64,000 nt of DNA from Acholoe squamosa (GCA_949317995.1 OX439051.1:46131250-46195249), one strand, 5' to 3'. Positions 10,866 through 22,580 are shown, counted from the first letter of the stretch. A program made the numbers and translations. Notes: generated from the letters alone by a model not told the origin.

Positions 10866-11186
10866 CTCTTCATTGGTGGCATAGTGCTTTAATGGACCAT
10901 CAAATGGGTTGCCATGGTGTATGAATGCAGCTTTTGGCGTGAAACTCACCATAGTTGTATCAGACTGACCCCATCCAATTCAGCCACATTTAGGGGCCTA
11001 CTCAATGGGTTGGCATGATACAAGAATGCATTGTTGGCATGCACCATGCTGATCCTATCCATTTGAGCTATATGTACTCAATGAGTTGAAATGCATTGCT
11101 GGCAAGTAGACTCGCCAGGACTGCTTCACCTTGACTGAGAGGCATGAATCAGGACAGCAGGCATCATGCAGATTGTAAAGGGTTAC
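10866..11186. mobile_element. Family A MITE
   Basis: Starts GGCATAGTGCTTTAATGGAC and ends TGTAAAGGGTTAC, with two diverged hairpin cores between. Termini are degraded. Confidence 0.65.
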
Positions 11187-11559
11187 ACCTTATTCTATAT
11201 GGTGACAACAAACCAGAGGCACACACAATGGACTATTACTGATACAGATACTCATTTACTATCTACAAAACATGTCAAAGACGGTTTGTGAATACTGATG
11301 GTCTCTGCCAAAATGTCTCATTGGAAATCTATTTACAGTACATTTGTACATGCAATCTCGAAGATATCGAGAAGTTCATTTGAAATCATGCTTTACTGGG
11401 TTGTCTATACCCAAGCATAAATAGGTGAAAGTACTTTTCTCCTCCACAAAGTGTTGTGTTTTCAACTGACATTGCATGTTTATATACATGCCACTAGCTT
11501 AGTGTACCAGGTCTTATCATATTATACATTAAAAGGAATACATCGTGCTCTTTGGTCTG

Positions 11560-11755
11560 TCTCCATGATGCATAAATGCAGCGAGTCTACTCACTAGCTC
11601 TGTATTTGTGCATCATGCCAGCCCTACTGGGTTGATACACTCCTGAAGGGTTGACATGATGCATAATGCATTAAGGCACCACCACAGTGGTACATCCTGA
11701 AGGCAAAGGAACATGAGCCTTGAGGCATTCTGTGGCCCTGAAAGGGCATTACAGG
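11560..11755. mobile_element. Family A MITE, partial
   Basis: Contains CATGATGCATAAATGCAGC, TGCATCATGCCAGCCCT, GGGTTGACATGATGC and, at the right, TGTGGCCCTGAAAGGG. The left end is missing. Confidence 0.65.
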
Positions 11756-11759
11756 AATA

Positions 11760-12550
11760 TGTTGTACACAGGGAGCAGCTATTGTGTCTGTGGTCAGCTG
11801 ACCAGGTCACATGACCCACCTGGGGTCACATGACTGCTCATTTCACCTCCAGAGGGCGTAACCTGTATGTGTATCACGTGACTAGCCATAAATGGGTCAA
11901 AGACATATCTATAAACACAACATCCAATACGGGTAACCATGGCTGTTTTTGAAATAATGATCTCGATTAAATCATTCTGTTAAAAGACAGTGAATGGCCA
12001 CAAATGATATAGAGTAGTTGACTTGGTTTTGGTGCACTTATTGCACTACTAGCATTGACTGAGAAATAGAGAAAATGTCTCTATTCCCCAGTCAATGCCA
12101 GTAGTACAAATATGGTCTAAAGTGCATCTAGCTGAGCCATATTTTGGCTTAGTCATTGCACGTTATCCCAGATGTCATCACAATAAATTGCCACAGTTAA
12201 CCCTCACTCTCCAATACGTTAACACTGGGCAGATTTATGTCCTCCTTATCAGGGCAAAGGCCGAACAAGGGTTAAGGTTCCTCCACCAGAGATATTAGTA
12301 TCTGAACTGGAAAACAAAACGACATTGTGAGACATTGTGTCGTGCTTATACAATGGTGATTACAAGATAAAATGTTCTTAAGACACACACTTTAACTACC
12401 AACAACTTCCATGAATGTTCATGTAAGTGTACCTTACAATTGTTTGCTAAACAAAACTGAAGGTGTTCAGAGAAATATAATGGGTAGGTCTGACATGTAC
12501 AACATAACGCAGAAGTTGTAAGAGATACTGCATGTCCATCCCTAGGATTC
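11760..12550. other. Unique non-coding sequence
   Basis: A CACGTG lies near 11876 and AACC-rich short stretches are present. Nothing that I can annotate further. Confidence 0.4.
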
Positions 12551-12552
12551 TA

Positions 12553-12766
12553 CACTGTGAAAGATAAGTCACCGAAATAACGGTGAAAACCTTGTCCCAA
12601 AGTTGCCAGAGACCAATTGTTAATTTCATGGAGTCCTTGCACCATAATGTGTACTGTGCTGCTTCACTGTAGAAACTACACCGCTTCACTGCCATGCAAT
12701 TACAGTGGTTCATTGTTCAGTTTTACGAGGATCCTTGGTCGGTTCAACAGTTATATTTTAGAGTAT
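12553..12766. mobile_element. Family B MITE (TA-flanked)
   Basis: Begins TA-CACTGTGAAAGA and ends TTTTAGAGT before ATTA. Internal blocks shared with other copies: CACCGAAATAACGG, AGTTGCCAGAGA, TAGAAACTACACCGCTTCAC and GGTTCATTGTTCAGTTTTAC. Confidence 0.8.
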
Positions 12767-12769
12767 TAA

Positions 12770-13120
12770 ATTATGTGTATCATGCATCATTCTACAAACC
12801 AAATATCACCTGTCACTATAGCATCTTTTGGGCACGTTTTGTTTTGTTTTTTTGCGAACATTTATCTTTATTGCTGACAGAGGTTAATATATAACATATA
12901 TGTGTAGTATACATGGAAAACGATAATTGTGAGTGAACTGAGATTACATAAACACCACATGAATACAGTATCATCCTTTCGTATTTATTGGTGTTCTAGC
13001 AAAGGTGATATTTGATTTGTAGAATGATGCATGGTACACATGGTTCTGAGGGGACAAACTAAATGTCCTAGCAGATGAAGCACATGCGACCTTAGGCTGC
13101 CTTTTTCCCCCCATAGCTAC
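12770..13120. other. Unique AT-rich non-coding sequence
   Basis: Nothing recognisable; no repeat shared with the rest of the window. Confidence 0.5.
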
Positions 13121-13134
13121 AGTATGGGGGGGGG

Positions 13135-13285
13135 GACAAGATGGCCGCCTACACAGAACAACATGTTACAGCCATATTATACAGGCTCACAATGTCCCCT
13201 GATACCCCTTGGTAGTTACCATAGCGACGACCTCAGAAAGGACGAGGACGTAAAACCCTGTGTACGTCAAATTGTACGTCACATG
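13135..13285. promoter_or_regulatory. Candidate regulatory cluster: YY1-, RFX- and CRE-like sites
   Basis: ACAAGATGGCCGCC (about 13136-13149) resembles a YY1 site. GTTACCATAGCGAC (13215-13228) resembles an X-box. TGTACGTCA occurs twice 12 bp apart (13261 and 13273), matching a CREB/ATF-like site. The cluster is CpG-containing in a CpG-poor neighbourhood. No gene start was identified, so promoter or enhancer function is inference. Confidence 0.35.
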
Positions 13286-13401
13286 GTCTGTGTCTCAGAG
13301 AAGTGTTCCCCTCATCTGGTTATCAATCAGCATCCGCTGGTACCTCTGTGAGACACTAAACAGGCCGGGAACAAGCAACAAGTGAGTAGCGGCCATGGCA
13401 G

Positions 13402-13419
13402 ACAGGGCTCCCACAAGTG
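13402..13419. repeat. Possible terminus of a hAT-type element
   Basis: CAGGGCTCCCACAAGTGG resembles the reverse complement of the right end of the hAT-type element at 20338-20616. No second end was seen. Confidence 0.3.
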
Positions 13420-13431
13420 GTGGAGTGTTTA

Positions 13432-13629
13432 GGGCCCTTTAAGGGCCACACGATACTCGCCATGATGCATTGGTGCAGAATCTCCTCACCAGCACTGCAT
13501 TAGGGTATCATGTTCATCATTTAAGATTGTATATTCCTCTACAGGGCTGGAATGATGCGCAGGGTGGGACATTTATGCATCATGCCCACAAGGGACATGG
13601 CGCATTAAAACATTATGTAACCCTTAAAG
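13432..13629. mobile_element. Family A MITE, near full length
   Basis: Left end GGCCCTTTAAGGGCCACACG and right end TTATGTAACCCTTAAAG. The middle holds CATGATGCATTGGTGCAG, CTCACCAGCACTGCATTAGG and TTATGCATCATGCCC. Confidence 0.8.
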
Positions 13630-13631
13630 TG

Positions 13632-14900
13632 GACAAGTGTTAGGGTGTGTGTTTTTATGGAGAGGACAATTCAATTTATATTCCTGCTGCTTTTTACATT
13701 TGTCCCGTTCTATTGGGATTCGGATAAAGTGGATACACACGATGTAGGAGGGGACACTAGATTACATTTAGTAGGTAAAACGTTTAGTAGCCTATCACTA
13801 TAGGTGTTTTACATGACATCATAAACATATGATCACTGTTTGCAAATAAAGGAATAAAATAGAGTTTAGAAAGAAAAATAAAAGTATATACAGAAATGAT
13901 CCTCCCGCAATCATACTGAGCTTATACTGCAATATTTTAGTAGGCCTAATGGCAAACTCTACCCCCCCCCCCCACCACCACCTACCTTTCTTTCCCACAT
14001 CAGTCCTGCTTTGAAACCTACCTTGGCTATTTGTAATGACACCGAATCGAATTTAGTCTGAATAGATCGTGTAGCCCTAGGCTTTTTGCATTAGAACCTG
14101 TGCAGATTGTCTTTTTGTACTGCACCCAGCAGTGCCAGTAATCCATCCCTCATGTGTATAGTGGTACAACTTATGGTGTATCCCTACAACCAGCAGGCTT
14201 AGGGTATGGAGGAAATAGTGGGGAGGGGGTGGTTGCATGATGATCAGATTTAGCTATGGCATGTCAGTGTCCATATCCATGCACCATTCCCTGCCCATAT
14301 ATTATTCTTATCAGCTAAGTGGCCATACGCTTGTGGAATAGGGGTTTGATAATAAGTAGGGTTAATCAATTCTAATCATTGTTAATGTCAATGTTTATGG
14401 TCACACTCTTCCCTATATCAAAGTTTTTGCTTTTATATGATTATACAATAGTATAATAGTTTTTATTCAACTTAGGTTTACACGCAGGAAGTGGAGTGGC
14501 GGGGATGGGGGGGTGGACGCCAGGTGATCCCATCGTCTTTCCTTTCCAATATGTGATATCGGCTATATCTTGTGGCTACGGGGTACATGTATATATTTCA
14601 CACCACAATTGCAACTTATTTTAGGTCAATGTAGACTAAAGAGCATACAATTGTGAACAAGTAAATGAACGTACAAGTATCAATATCATAGACGCCTGGT
14701 GATTTTCTTATTTTGTAGGAAGGGGTTGGGATGCTGCTGAGAATTGTCTTATCATTTACTAATATAATACACCCCGCTCTTCTATTATCTAAAATGAAGG
14801 AAGTCTAAATCAAAAATCTCCTTCCACTGATATCAGTAATTGTATCTATTAAGATTTCCCGAGTGCCATTAATAATTTCTCGAGATGTCAATTTGGTATC
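13632..14900. other. Unique non-coding sequence
   Basis: Contains a C-run at about 13968 and a GT/GA-rich stretch near 14490. No gene or repeat family that I can support. Confidence 0.5.
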
Positions 14901-14924
14901 CAGGGTCAAATACTAGCTTTCAGC

Positions 14925-15235
14925 ACCGTCGGCAATCTCGGCGATAAAGGGGGAAAAAGCAGACAATTATCGCTCCCAGGATGCAACAGGGTGGGCCCCT
15001 CTTCTGGTTCCGTTGGGACCTGGTCGCTGATTGGTTGACGCCGCTGGTTGTTATGGTAACCGCGTGCCGCCGTCTCTCGCCCGTTCCCGCGGGATTTGAG
15101 CCACTCATGTCTCTGTCCTGGGTCACGTGACCTCTAAGCCCGCCAACCCATCCCATAATAACAGTCACGTGACTGGTCTGGGTTCGGTTGGTTGCCGGTA
15201 GAGGCTCCAGGGAAGGTACCAGCCAGTCTCTCCCC
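14925..15235. promoter_or_regulatory. CpG-rich island with CCAAT, X-box and two CACGTG sites
   Basis: This is the most CpG-rich stretch of the window. It contains an inverted CCAAT (GATTGG, 15029-15034), an X-box-like GTTGTTATGGTAAC (15047-15060) and two identical 10-bp palindromes GTCACGTGAC (15122-15131, 15164-15173) of the USF/TFE type. This combination is common in animal promoters. No first exon could be identified on either side. A 118-codon frame on the minus strand across the island has no recognisable domain and I do not call it a gene. Confidence 0.45.
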
Positions 15236-15276
15236 TCGGGGATTTCAATATCCTTTTTATTTCTTTTTCTATGCAA

Positions 15277-15705
15277 TTTCTTTACTACATTGTGAAAAGG
15301 CTTTTAATCATAGCATCACAGTTAACTCGAGCGCTTGACTAGACAGCTCATCATAATAAGATACAGTGAAGCTGAGTGGTCATGAGGAAGATTGATTAAA
15401 AGAGATTTTTAACGTTTCATTAAAAAAAAAAAAAAAAATTACCTGTATGAAAATAATTCAGTGCCATTGGGTTTCAGGAGTTTATATCTAAAGAAAAACA
15501 ACCAAATTGCCCGAGGTGCCTGTAACACACACCCGGGAAATAAGAAGGGACCAATACCCCTGTTATAAGACCTTCTCTGAAGCATCCTTTACAGAGATTC
15601 AATTAAATGCACACAGTCCCACGATGGTGATGAAACATGTATCATTGATCAATGCGGCCATGTTTAACATGGTGTTAGGGAGGTGTGAAGGGAGTGACAA
15701 CCCTC
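15277..15705. other. Non-coding sequence with an A17 tract
   Basis: A poly-A run lies at about 15421-15438. No 5' element body could be attached to it, so it is not called a SINE tail. Confidence 0.4.
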
Positions 15706-15708
15706 ATT

Positions 15709-16098
15709 TAACCCTCTAATGGTTTTATGAGACGTCCAGGTTCAGTTTTATTGGTATCCATGATGCACTAATGTTGTACAAGTGTTAAAAAGTTATATGC
15801 CAGCACTGCATTGGTGCATTATGCCAACATTTTGGCAGGGGTGGATTCACACGGGGGTGGGTATAGCAAGGAAAATTTGGTCTCGGATAGAGGGTCTAGG
15901 CCATAGTTACTACAGCTAAGAGTCATGCCTAGGACCATTTTCAAGGGGTCTTGGGATCTGCCAATTTTGGGAGTGCATCAACCCAACACTATCAGCCTAA
16001 ATCATGCTTATAGCCCTGTACCTAGGACGGATGAAATCGCACCATGACAACCACGATTTACTCACAATGCAATGGGGCACTCTGTAGCTTTTAAAGGG
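15709..16098. mobile_element. Family A MITE interrupted by a hAT-type fragment
   Basis: Starts TTAACCCTCTAATGG and ends GCTTTTAAAGGGTTTTAA. The copy runs through CAGCACTGCATTGGTGCATT, is interrupted at 15836-15963, and resumes at GAGTGCATCAACCC, which is the expected continuation. Confidence 0.7.
15836..15963. mobile_element. 128-bp hAT-type insertion inside family A
   Basis: Flanked by ATTTTGG on both sides (15829-15835, 15964-15970), or 8 bp allowing one mismatch (CATTTTGG/AATTTTGG). The left end CAGGGGTGGATTC is hAT-like. The interior CTAAGAGTCAT...GGGGTCTTGGG matches the fragment at 54800-54953. Confidence 0.6.
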
Positions 16099-16200
16099 TT
16101 TTAACCACAGACCTGGAGGTGTGAAACTGAAACCAAAAACCACGCCCACAACAAGTACACCTAGCCCGCCCCCTGGTGTGGACGCAGGGAGTGATACACA

Positions 16201-16275
16201 CTGTCAATATTGACTGTCAATAAGCTACCATTGGCTGTCAATAAAAGCTCTGAGGGTGCTGGTGGGCTGTCAATA
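16201..16275 (+). promoter_or_regulatory. Four CTGTCAATA repeats
   Basis: CTGTCAATA starts at 16201, 16214, 16235 and 16267, all on one strand with irregular spacing. The core CTGTCA resembles MEIS/TGIF homeodomain sites. It could equally be a decayed short tandem repeat. Confidence 0.35.
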
Positions 16276-16289
16276 ACTGAGTGAGACAA

Positions 16290-17477
16290 ATCTAACACGA
16301 TTTAATCTCATGGTAACCAAAGTCCATGGAGTGTGACCGTAAGCTCACTATGTCCACTGTTTCATTCACTATCCGATTTAATGTGAGTGTGTTCCTTTCA
16401 ATTTTTGATTGTAAATTTTATACCTTGGTGGACATTTTGATGACATTGAGTGCTTCGTCTTTACTAAAGACACTCGATCAAGATAGAGAGGCAAGATATC
16501 CCAAAGTATGGCACATTTCTGAAATAGTCACAGGCTGTTACAAGAAAACACAGGACCGTTCAGTTCAACCAAAGACTAGATGAGACATTGAAATCCTCAT
16601 TTTATTTCACAAATTTTATAATTATTCTCTATTCATGATTACCGATGAAAATTGACTTGAGAAAATAAAGTATCAAGACCTCTTGAAATGATTTTGCTTC
16701 AGTTTTGTAAAAGCCATTCATAACCCCAATGTAGGGGATTTACCACCATTCTCTATCAAAGTGTGGGATGAGTGGAGAAATCAATAGAGTAGAAAAACAG
16801 GGACCCCTAGGAAGTCATCAGTGCATGAAATTTCCTTTTTGCCCAGCCCGACGCAACACAGCCATTGAACACTGAATCTTTGTTTCCTAGTGCCGCTGAT
16901 TAATTTATTGACTTTGTTTTCACTGTTGAATAGATCATGTCCCCCTGTGCACGGGGCTTACAGTCCACGACACACGGAGTCCCTATCATGTAAACTGGAG
17001 ATCCAACCTTGTTAATGGTATGACATTTGCAATGTTTCTAAAAGATGATAAATCCTTAACTTTAACTCAGGGATTGAAGGTCTGGCAAAAGGATACAGTT
17101 GTATAACTTCAACTGACAACGAATAAGATAAAACGGTTACTTAAATATCGAGAGAACATGTTAAAGATGTAACTTCAATTGAGAGGGAATGGCAGGAAAC
17201 AGGGTAAAAGTGCATCTGACAGGGAACATGATAAAAATGCATCTGACAGGGAAAATATGGTAAAACTGTATAGTTCTTCAGTGATTCAGGACAAAACCCA
17301 AATGGTAGCTTCAACTGTCATTGAGGGAATGATGTATCACTGTAGCCATACCCAATACAGTGGCACATCCCATCATGTTATGCTCAAAGCCAAGTGTAAA
17401 ATGAGTGCGGCAAATCAATAACAACTCAATGAGGGACTGGAGGAGGGAGGGGTGGTTTGGAGGTGCGGTGTGGGCTT
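16290..17477. other. Unique non-coding sequence
   Basis: Includes a weak duplication around 17190-17260 (AAGTGCATCTGACAGGGAA / AAATGCATCTGACAGGGAA, about 40 bp apart). No gene supported. Confidence 0.5.
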
Positions 17478-17747
17478 TTAGCTAAACATTTGATGGCTAC
17501 ATAGTGTATTAATGTAACTTTCTCATTGGTCTTCATTGTGCATGAATACAGTCCTGTTCAGCCAACTGCATGGCTAGTTCTGAATACATGCATCATGCCT
17601 ATCCTATGTGGCTCATACACTCGTGAAGGGTCAGCATGATGCACCAATGCATTGCTGGTGAATAGGTCACTAACACTACATTGGTGCATCAGGATAACCA
17701 CTGAACATGAACTTAGATGTATCATGCAGCCTTGAAATGGTTAGAGG
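17478..17747. mobile_element. Family A MITE, diverged
   Basis: Left part GGCTACATAGTGTATTAATG; core GTGCATGAATACAGTCC and CATGATGCACCAATGCATTG; right end GCAGCCTTGAAATGGTTAGA. Confidence 0.65.
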
Positions 17748-17749
17748 TT

Positions 17750-18260
17750 TGGAGGAGCTGGTGGATCATGAAGGGAGCGCCAGTCTTTTGAAACTGATAT
17801 CTCATTTGAATTCCATTCCCAACAAAAAAGAGAAGTAGAATGTGTAAGGAGACAGTAGTGAGAGGAGAGAATGTTTCAGATGGGACTTTCTCTATAGAGG
17901 ACTCCTACTTATTTGTTAATTTAGGGAGATGATCTATGGATTGGTGGTGGCAGAAAAGATATTCTTGCAGCAGGGGAGATTATTGAGATTATTGTATTGA
18001 ATTTGCTACCGGGCTTGATGAAGCATGGGATTATCTTTAGTGCGTCCCCACTTAATCTGTAGCAAAGCCTGAAGGGGGAAATGCAGGTTTTTTTTATGTG
18101 TAATGCATGGATACATACTCAATGCTAAATTATTGGTACCTCTGATACTATGTTAAAATTCTGTCTTCAAATTGCTATCAGAGAGAAACGGCTTATTAGT
18201 TAAAGAGTCTCACACCTTACCACATACAACCATTAGGGCCTGGGTCAGAATAAGATATTA
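17750..18260. other. Unique non-coding sequence
   Basis: No supported feature. Confidence 0.5.
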
Positions 18261-18266
18261 AGGGAG

Positions 18267-18364
18267 TAATGGGCTAACGGGCACCGAATTGCTTGTATCA
18301 TAGGATATCACATGAGGGGCTGTGATATCCTACAATACAAGCAATTCTGTGTCCATTAGCCCAT
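18267..18364. repeat. 98-bp near-perfect hairpin
   Basis: The arms (about 18267-18309 and 18322-18364) pair through ATGGGCTAA / TTAGCCCAT, GAATTGCTTGTAT / ATACAAGCAATTC and GGATATCACA / TGTGATATCC, leaving about 10 bp of loop. It could be a small foldback MITE or a structured RNA; no terminal duplication was found. An A14 run follows at about 18440. Confidence 0.75.
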
Positions 18365-18369
18365 ACCTT

Positions 18370-18880
18370 ACTGGCTTTATTACACGATTTATCAATAAAT
18401 TATCAATAAATAATCAATAGAATATCAATGAATTAATTTAAAAAAAAAAAAAAACAACAACATTCTCCTCCCCATGGGACTCGAAGTCTGCCATAGTGTG
18501 TGTAAACACAAGGTTTGACACCTTGCACTGCGAAAATGATGAACTAGGCCAGGACACAAACGCATATATACCTGGGATTTGGAGGGCGACGCGCTTTCCA
18601 ATATGCCATCAGCACAAGCATGTGGGATTCATCGCTGTCTCTAACCAGGCCATTCGCGCACGGTATCAGAATGGGAATATCCAGGAAACGCATCGGAATA
18701 TCCAGGAAAAGCACCCTGAGTCACAGAAATCGTGTAATAATGAATAATCTTTTTTTTTTTTTTTACAAATATGCATCAGCATTTATAGCACACCCAAGCC
18801 GCTGATTCAATGGCTGGGGTAGGCTCCGCAATACAGACTTGTGCTCTACACCTAAGGACTCCAGACTCATGTTTCTTGGT
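18370..18880. other. Unique non-coding sequence with A and T runs
   Basis: An A14 run at about 18440 and a T15 run at about 18750. No element body connects them. Confidence 0.4.
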
Positions 18881-18884
18881 AGTC

Positions 18885-19140
18885 ATGATTCACAGTGCTG
18901 ATGATTCTTTATCTTATCCGACCTGATTGGATAATCTATTTGCCAACACTATATATACTGGTGCATCAAGCTCACCCTTTGCTAGTGCATCAACCAGGGC
19001 GTATGATGCATGAATACATACAGGACTGCATTTATGCATCATGAAGAACAGACTATGATGCATAAATGCATACAAGTCTACACCTTGGTCTACCATTCTT
19101 CTTAAGTATATAGTTTGGTGTCTATGGTCCATTGTGAAAG
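18885..19140. mobile_element. Family A MITE, diverged
   Basis: Contains GCCAACACTATATATACTGG, TGCATCAAGCTCACCCT, GATGCATGAATACAT and TTTATGCATCATGAAG. Ends TGTGAAAGGATCAT. Confidence 0.55.
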
Positions 19141-19142
19141 GA

Positions 19143-20070
19143 TCATCTTTCTATCTTCTTTTCCGTTCCCTCTTCATGTACAATGTGCGTGGAAACTGAC
19201 AAACAGGATTTATTAATCTTTCAACCTGGTGTAAAATGGGACTAAAATATAGCTTTAATGAAATAAACATGTATAACCTAAGCTCTCGAAATAACATGAT
19301 GTAACAATTGTATTGTATATCCCCCCAACCATTAAAATGGTTAGTTATTGTAATTGATGTTTTTTTTTTCTCAAGGCTCTACAGCCACTAGTAACATATA
19401 GAAAGCCAGTCCAATGTGAAGCCATCAGTTAAAAAAAAACAAACAGAGACAACAGTAGATGGGGCTAGTCATCAACTAAAAACTCCCCATATTGTAGCCA
19501 ATTATACATCACTATGTCTAAAAAGTCAGCAGCACTTCAGAAACATGACGGATCATTTTCAAATCACGGCTGTCTCTACCAGCCCTCAGGGTGAAACATG
19601 TGTCCCGCTGAAAAACACAGAGAACCCGTTTCAACGGGTACAGATCTGGTGCTGCATTGTGAAGGTCTTTTTTAAGTGGTAATTAATGGATGCAGTGCTC
19701 TATAGTCAAGCATATTGGAGGCTGAGAGATGGGGAGGTGGGTGGGTGGGGGTATTGATACTGTTACTGATAGGGCATCTCCACGGTTACATAGCCCTATT
19801 ATTATCATCATTACCATCACCATTATCATTTCACAACTGATACTGATCCAGTTTTAATGGCACCAGAGAGGTAATTTACCAAACAAAGATAATATAGTAT
19901 TGCACAAGTCCTTGCTAAAAAAAAGACATCATTGATATTTCACTGGGTGTTGGATAATCCATATCTGAGATCGAATGGGCGGTGGAGGGGTGGCGTGCTG
20001 CCCGGGTATTAAACATGAGTGTTGACAGGCGCTGCTTTTTATACTGTATGCTTTGAGAGAAAGAGAGGCC
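19143..20070. other. Unique non-coding sequence
   Basis: A degenerate (ATC)n stretch at about 19795-19835. No gene supported. Confidence 0.4.
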
Positions 20071-20085
20071 GAGAGGAAGAGAGCC

Positions 20086-20087
<2 letters not shown>

Positions 20088-20128
<41 letters not shown>
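20088..20128. repeat. (GA)n microsatellite
   Basis: About 20 GA repeats within a 200-bp purine-rich stretch (20053-20225). It causes spurious open frames on both strands. Confidence 0.95.
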
Positions 20129-20337
20129 GTGAGACAGAGGATGAGAGAGATGGAGAGGGAGATATAGAACAGGAGAAAAGGGTGTTTAGGAAAGAGTATA
20201 AGTGTGAGGAGAGAGAAACTTTAATAGAGACACACATACACAGACAGATGCAGACACGGAGCTGACTATCTCTCCCCAGACCCCAGCTCAAGTAGCCTGC
20301 ATATGTACATATGAGAGAGAATGAGTCTATACTTATC

Positions 20338-20616
20338 CAGTGTCCCCACTAATTATGGGTCATGGGTTTAAATGACTTTTACCTGAAATTATTCACTTAA
20401 AACTGACCAAATATTGGATGATTCACAAAAAATTATATCCACTCTCCTGCAATGGTGTTTAAGAAATTTTCCAAATTTGCAAGAAATTTTGACAATCACC
20501 CCCCTAAATTAGTCAAAATACCATTTTTAACTGACTTTTCCCCCAAACCATTTTTTTAACTGACCTTTGAAGAAAAATAAGTTTAACTGACTTTTAACTG
20601 ACCTGTGGGAGCCCTG
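20338..20616. mobile_element. hAT-type MITE with 6-bp target duplication
   Basis: Exact CTTATC flanks at 20332-20337 and 20617-20622. Ends are CAGTGTCCCCACTAA and, in reverse complement, CAGGGCTCCCACAGGTCAG. The interior repeats TTAACTGACCTTT-like words about six times. There is no transposase. The CAG...CTG ends fit hAT; the duplication is 6 bp rather than the usual 8. Confidence 0.8.
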
Positions 20617-20624
20617 CTTATCTT

Positions 20625-22580
20625 CTCTTTTTTTTTATTCCTTTCATTGCATGTACATGTATTCAAAGTCAACATGTAGGTGGTTCCAACCAGGTGTCTC
20701 TCATACCCATGTCCTGTATCCCCCTCTACTATGGACAGAGTATAGAGCTGGTGGTCCCTGATGTTTATTTAAATCTCAATCAGTGAGCAGTTCAAAGAGA
20801 GGCATATAGAGCGGCTACTGGAGCTCGGTGTGCTATGTACAGCTGTTGTACTATAATACTGCAAATGACAGAGTACCTCAATACACGCTCTCACCCATAG
20901 ACAGCCATAATATCCATACAGAGTTTACATAATGGTAGACTAGTGGTTGCTGGATGGCTTTTACATTGCTGTTTTTAACAGATGTTTGACATGAAAAGAG
21001 AGATAAAACCACTCATAGTTTTACTAAAGCTGGTTGGAGTGAGTGAGTAATAGATGTTCAACGCCATTCCGACAGCTAAGATCATATTCATGGCGAGAAC
21101 GACATTACACAATTTCACAGAGGAATGTGTCACTGCCCCCGCATATATATGTGCACCTGAGGGGATAGGACAGAGGAGATAGTAGACCCTTTTAAGTGGG
21201 CTAGGGAAGCCCGAAAGCTAGTTGGTTCTGTCTTGAAAAATCCTTCAGGAATTCTAGCTAAGCTATTGAGTCGAATAGTAGAGTACCTAACTGCTCATGA
21301 ACTTAGTTTTTCTCCATGACAATTTTAAATTTTTCAGCTGGTCAAGAAAACTCTATACATGTACCCACATGAACCCCTGACATGAACACGATGCATGTGC
21401 TATGAAACAGTATCATCATATATCTGTGATCATACAGTCTCCGATACAGTCATACACAGAAACAGATTTGACAATAGGATGGCCTGGCTGGCCCTACTCA
21501 TACAGGGGAAAGACCTGGGAATTTAAAATAATTTAAAGTGGAGTTAAAGTAGAAAAGAATACAGGTCAAATGATTCAGTATCCGGGTACATAGGGACTAT
21601 CTCTCTTTCCACTAGACAATTTGACCGACAGGAGTGATCCTCTTTTGTATATAAGAATAGGCTGGGTGGGGGGAAGGATTGTGGATTTTCACTTGGACAT
21701 GAAAGGCATTTTGGCCCCCACCCCCTTTTATTTTGGCAAAAGGATCGGTTACTGGTGTCCCTTCGTGAATGTAGTAATACAAAGGCTTTGCCTGTAACAG
21801 TACTAAAAGTATAAATCCCCCCTGGTTTTTTGGAATTGGTCACCCCTTTACTCCCTAATGTATACTATAGATCCAGTAAAACGTTAAGCACTACCCAAGT
21901 AGTACCATACAGGTCCTTGCTGTATGAAGGGAGAATGTCCATGGTGTACTTTGTGTATGGGGAGGTGAGGAGAGGAGAGGAGGGGTGGGAACTCAGGGTT
22001 AGCATGCAGCCCCTCACATCCGGGCAATGCCCCAGGCTAAATAGCTACATGGGGCCAGGCAATCAAATTATAACCCTAGTAACGGACGTCCCCACCACCC
22101 CACCATGCACCCACCACTGTACCTCTGACATGGGGGAGGACAGGGTACTAGACAGGCCATATAACCCTCAATACTTCTTGTACATGATCATATTATTCTG
22201 AAGACTTCCTGATATCATGGAAAATGCTATTCAAGTGGCATAGTGCCCAGCAACAGCAAGAAAAACTTGAAAGAAATCCTTAATGAAATTCAAGAGTTGG
22301 GAGGGGGGCAGCAAACTATCTGTCCTCCCTCCACCCCTGCCGAAATACATATTATATCTAATAACCAGCAACTGGCTGGTGGCAAGTCTACGCATCATGT
22401 ATGATATAGCTCCATGTTTGGTTGGTGGTCTCTAGCTTTAAGCCTGTATATAGCCTGCGGTGGTTTTCTACTTATAAACATATCCATAGTGGACTACTAT
22501 ATAGGCGGCCCATGCAGTACCAAATACAGACCTGGTATGGTGCATACATGTATGGTAATAGCAGTGTGGCTGTACATTAT
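20625..22580. other. Unique non-coding sequence
   Basis: No repeat family, RNA gene or coding frame that I can support. Short open frames at 21544-22201 show no domain. Confidence 0.5.

Noticed and set aside
13124-13351. 75-codon frame starting in a G-run near the YY1/CRE cluster
   Set aside because: No domain; it begins inside homopolymer sequence and overlaps the motif cluster.
14920-15276. 118-codon minus-strand frame across the CpG-rich island
   Set aside because: No recognisable domain. Frames are often long in CpG-rich DNA because stop codons are AT-rich.
15421-15438. A17 tract as a retroposon tail
   Set aside because: No SINE or LINE body recognised upstream and no target duplication.
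20053-20265. Arg/Glu-rich frame
   Set aside because: Translation of the (GA)n microsatellite and its purine-rich flanks.
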